Origin: Gammaproteobacteria bacterium
Lineage (GTDB): Bacteria; Pseudomonadota; Gammaproteobacteria; Pseudomonadales; Pseudohongiellaceae
Assembly (NCBI GenBank): GCA_009692305.1
Contig: SHZK01000001.1
Location: 186,001-250,000 of the forward strand
Length of the DNA: 64,000 nt
Direction of reading: 5' to 3'
Part shown: positions 62,558 to 64,000 of the stretch, piece after piece
How positions within the stretch are numbered: the first letter of the stretch is position 1
How the letters are laid out: each line of letters starts with the position of its first letter
Translations under genes and position numbers: made by a program
Notes under the pieces: generated by a model
Databases searched by the model: none
The model's input: only the letters and a program-made list of their open reading frames with translations
Told to the model about the DNA's origin: nothing

Positions 62558-64000
62558 ATGTCGACCCCCACTTTCGATAGTCTGCGTGAAACTCTGAGAA
62601 ATCTTCGTCGCCGACGAAGCATTCTTTTCCTGTTGAAGCAGGGCAGTTATTTCATCATGGCACTAGCCATGCTGGTGCTCGTTGCCAGTGCCTTCGGTGC
62701 CTGGATCGAATTGAACAAGAGTGCCACGACCGCTGTATTTGCGGTCACCGTAGCGCTGGCGATTGGCTTGTTGCTGTATTTCCTTTCAACACTGCAGCGG
62801 CAACAGACTGATGATCGTCGTCTGGCCCATTATGTTGAAGACCATATTCCAGATCTGGAGCAGCGGCTAATCACCTCGCTTGAATTCACCGAGCAGGACC
62901 TGTTGCACGGCAAGCGCGGCGTTTCCCAGCAATTTATCAAGCAGCTTTGGCAGGACGCTCAGGAACACGTGCAACAACAGCAGGCGGAAGTCGAGGCTGT
63001 TACCCCGGCGCGCGGCTCGTGGTTGTCGTTCGCCTCAGCGGTTGGCGTGGTAGCTGCAGTCGGCACGGTGTTGCTGCTCTCGGAATCTCTGTATAACTCC
63101 GCCAGTCGGCTGGCCTGGCCGTTCGCAATCAGTGAGCCCGTGACGATTGTGGAAATTCCGGCAGATATCGAAATATCGGTTGAGCCTGGCGACCTCGAAT
63201 TGCAACGTGGCGATAGCGTTACTATTGTCGCCCGCGTTGTGAATGCAATGCCAAACTCCATCAACCTGCGTATGCAGAATGACAATGTGAATTGGCGCGA
63301 CGTCTCCATGAACCGTGACGCCAGTGGCAGTGAGACTGCCACCTACAGCTACTATATTCCTGCGCTGCAAGAAGATACGACGTACTACATTACTTTTAAT
63401 GAGCGTGGCGAACAGAATTCAGCCCAATACCGCATTCAACTGTTCGATTTACCGCAGGTGGAAAAAATCGATATTGCGTTTGACTATCCGGACTATACCG
63501 GTATAGCGGACCTGCTCGAAGAAGACAGTGGCGACATGGTTGTGCCCGAAGGAACTGAAGTCGACTTCGTGATTACGTTCAACAAGAGCATCGCGCAAGC
63601 GACTGTTGAATTCGATGCCAGCTATCGCGATCCTGATGCGACCGACCTTGCTGATGTGGTTGATTACCCAGCCCTGGCTCTAAGCATAGACGGAAATATT
63701 GGCAGGGGTCGTTTCACCGTGACCCAGGACGGCGTGTACCGCATCGCGGCTACTGACCATGACGCCCTCCAGAGCAAAAATCCCCTCGATTATTTTATTC
63801 GCTCCATTCCTGATGCCCCGCCAGAACTCGCATTGCAGCGCCCCGGCAAGGATCAGGAAGTTATGCCTCTGGAAGAAGTTGTACTCGAGATTGACGCGAG
63901 TGACGATTACGGACTCAGCCGGTTCACGCTTAATTACAGCGTGGTTGGCGCAGATGAAGTTGAAGTGGATTTTCTGCCAGAACCTAACGTGCGCGAAGTT
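62558..64000 (+). CDS. DUF4175-type membrane protein (partial, runs off window end)
   Basis: ATG 62558 opens MSTPTFDSLRETLRNLRRRR and stays open for 481 codons to the window end. Two or three membrane helices occupy the first part (MALAMLVLVASAFGAWIELN, ATTAVFAVTVALAIGLLLYF, and near residues 147-170). A coiled-coil-like helical stretch with ARRLAHYVE-like and QQFIKQLWQDAQEHV blocks lies between them. An extracytoplasmic beta-rich region follows (VEIPADIEISVEPGDLELQR, ...YYITFNERGEQNSAQYRIQL). This matches the DUF4175 proteins that accompany MoxR-AAA/DUF58/VWA gene clusters; such partners would lie beyond the window. Confidence 0.6.
   Translation, partial: MSTPTFDSLRETLRNLRRRRSILFLLKQGSYFIMALAMLVLVASAFGAWIELNKSATTAVFAVTVALAIGLLLYFLSTLQRQQTDDRRLAHYVEDHIPDLEQRLITSLEFTEQDLLHGKRGVSQQFIKQLWQDAQEHVQQQQAEVEAVTPARGSWLSFASAVGVVAAVGTVLLLSESLYNSASRLAWPFAISEPVTIVEIPADIEISVEPGDLELQRGDSVTIVARVVNAMPNSINLRMQNDNVNWRDVSMNRDASGSETATYSYYIPALQEDTTYYITFNERGEQNSAQYRIQLFDLPQVEKIDIAFDYPDYTGIADLLEEDSGDMVVPEGTEVDFVITFNKSIAQATVEFDASYRDPDATDLADVVDYPALALSIDGNIGRGRFTVTQDGVYRIAATDHDALQSKNPLDYFIRSIPDAPPELALQRPGKDQEVMPLEEVVLEIDASDDYGLSRFTLNYSVVGADEVEVDFLPEPNVREV

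Overview
The window looks like chromosomal DNA of a gammaproteobacterium, probably a free-living aquatic heterotroph. Evidence includes prfC, then tgt-yajC-secD, a holD-like gene beside rimI, an SO2930-type diheme cytochrome with its beta-helix partner, an Anbu proteasome-like module, a very large TonB-dependent receptor and several acyl-CoA enzymes. I assign no genus. I found no rRNA, tRNA, CRISPR or prophage.

Layout. 0-1.3 kb: a HicAB-type toxin-antitoxin pair cut by the window edge, then a cyclase-type membrane gene truncated at a REP-like palindrome. 1.3-7.6 kb: a probable sugar-acid uptake and catabolism group (MHS-family transporter, Tat-exported enolase-superfamily dehydratase, tiny lipoprotein-like ORF, TonB receptor with calcium-motif loops). 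7.8-10.7 kb: DUF1295 membrane protein, a secreted protein and the decayed remains of a REP-associated tyrosine transposase (RAYT) whose 5' part is present twice. 10.7-16.2 kb: rimO, an acyl-CoA ligase, two GNATs, a MarC protein and an Asp/Glu racemase-family gene. 16.4-32.9 kb: mainly periplasmic and oxidative genes: esterase, P1-family peptidase, diheme cytochrome and beta-helix protein, cupin, cytochrome c plus PQQ dehydrogenase, a heme/copper monooxygenase-like protein, rhodanese, VOC protein, aldo/keto reductase, a nuclease-fold protein and an FAH hydrolase. 33-37.2 kb: the Anbu module (circularly permuted ATP-grasp, alpha-E protein, zinc metallopeptidase, convergent Anbu). 37.4-44.9 kb: ligase and quinone reductase, holD-like and rimI, zinc-finger protein, hisC, lysozyme-like protein. 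45-47.3 kb: an interrupted GAF-GspE ATPase. 47.5-50.8 kb: small membrane and unknown genes, an AT-rich gap with paired DnaA-box sequences, acyl-CoA dehydrogenase. 51-64 kb: prfC, tgt, yajC, secD (no secF next to it), mltD-like, a tRNA-queuosine glycosyltransferase homologue, GST, SDR, NUDIX and the start of a DUF4175 gene that runs off the window.

The most unusual observation is that several otherwise well-preserved reading frames are broken by in-frame stop codons and every one is UAG: a YhbS-like GNAT (14236), a membrane protein (16546), a P1 peptidase (18860), and a GAF-GspE ATPase (45599 and 46988, plus a one-base shift in a G6 run). A sixth UAG lies in a frameshifted remnant at 47988. 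At least 15 other genes in the window end normally in UAG, so wholesale reassignment is excluded. The choices left are context-dependent UAG readthrough or suppression, or recent decay and sequence error that happened to yield only UAG.
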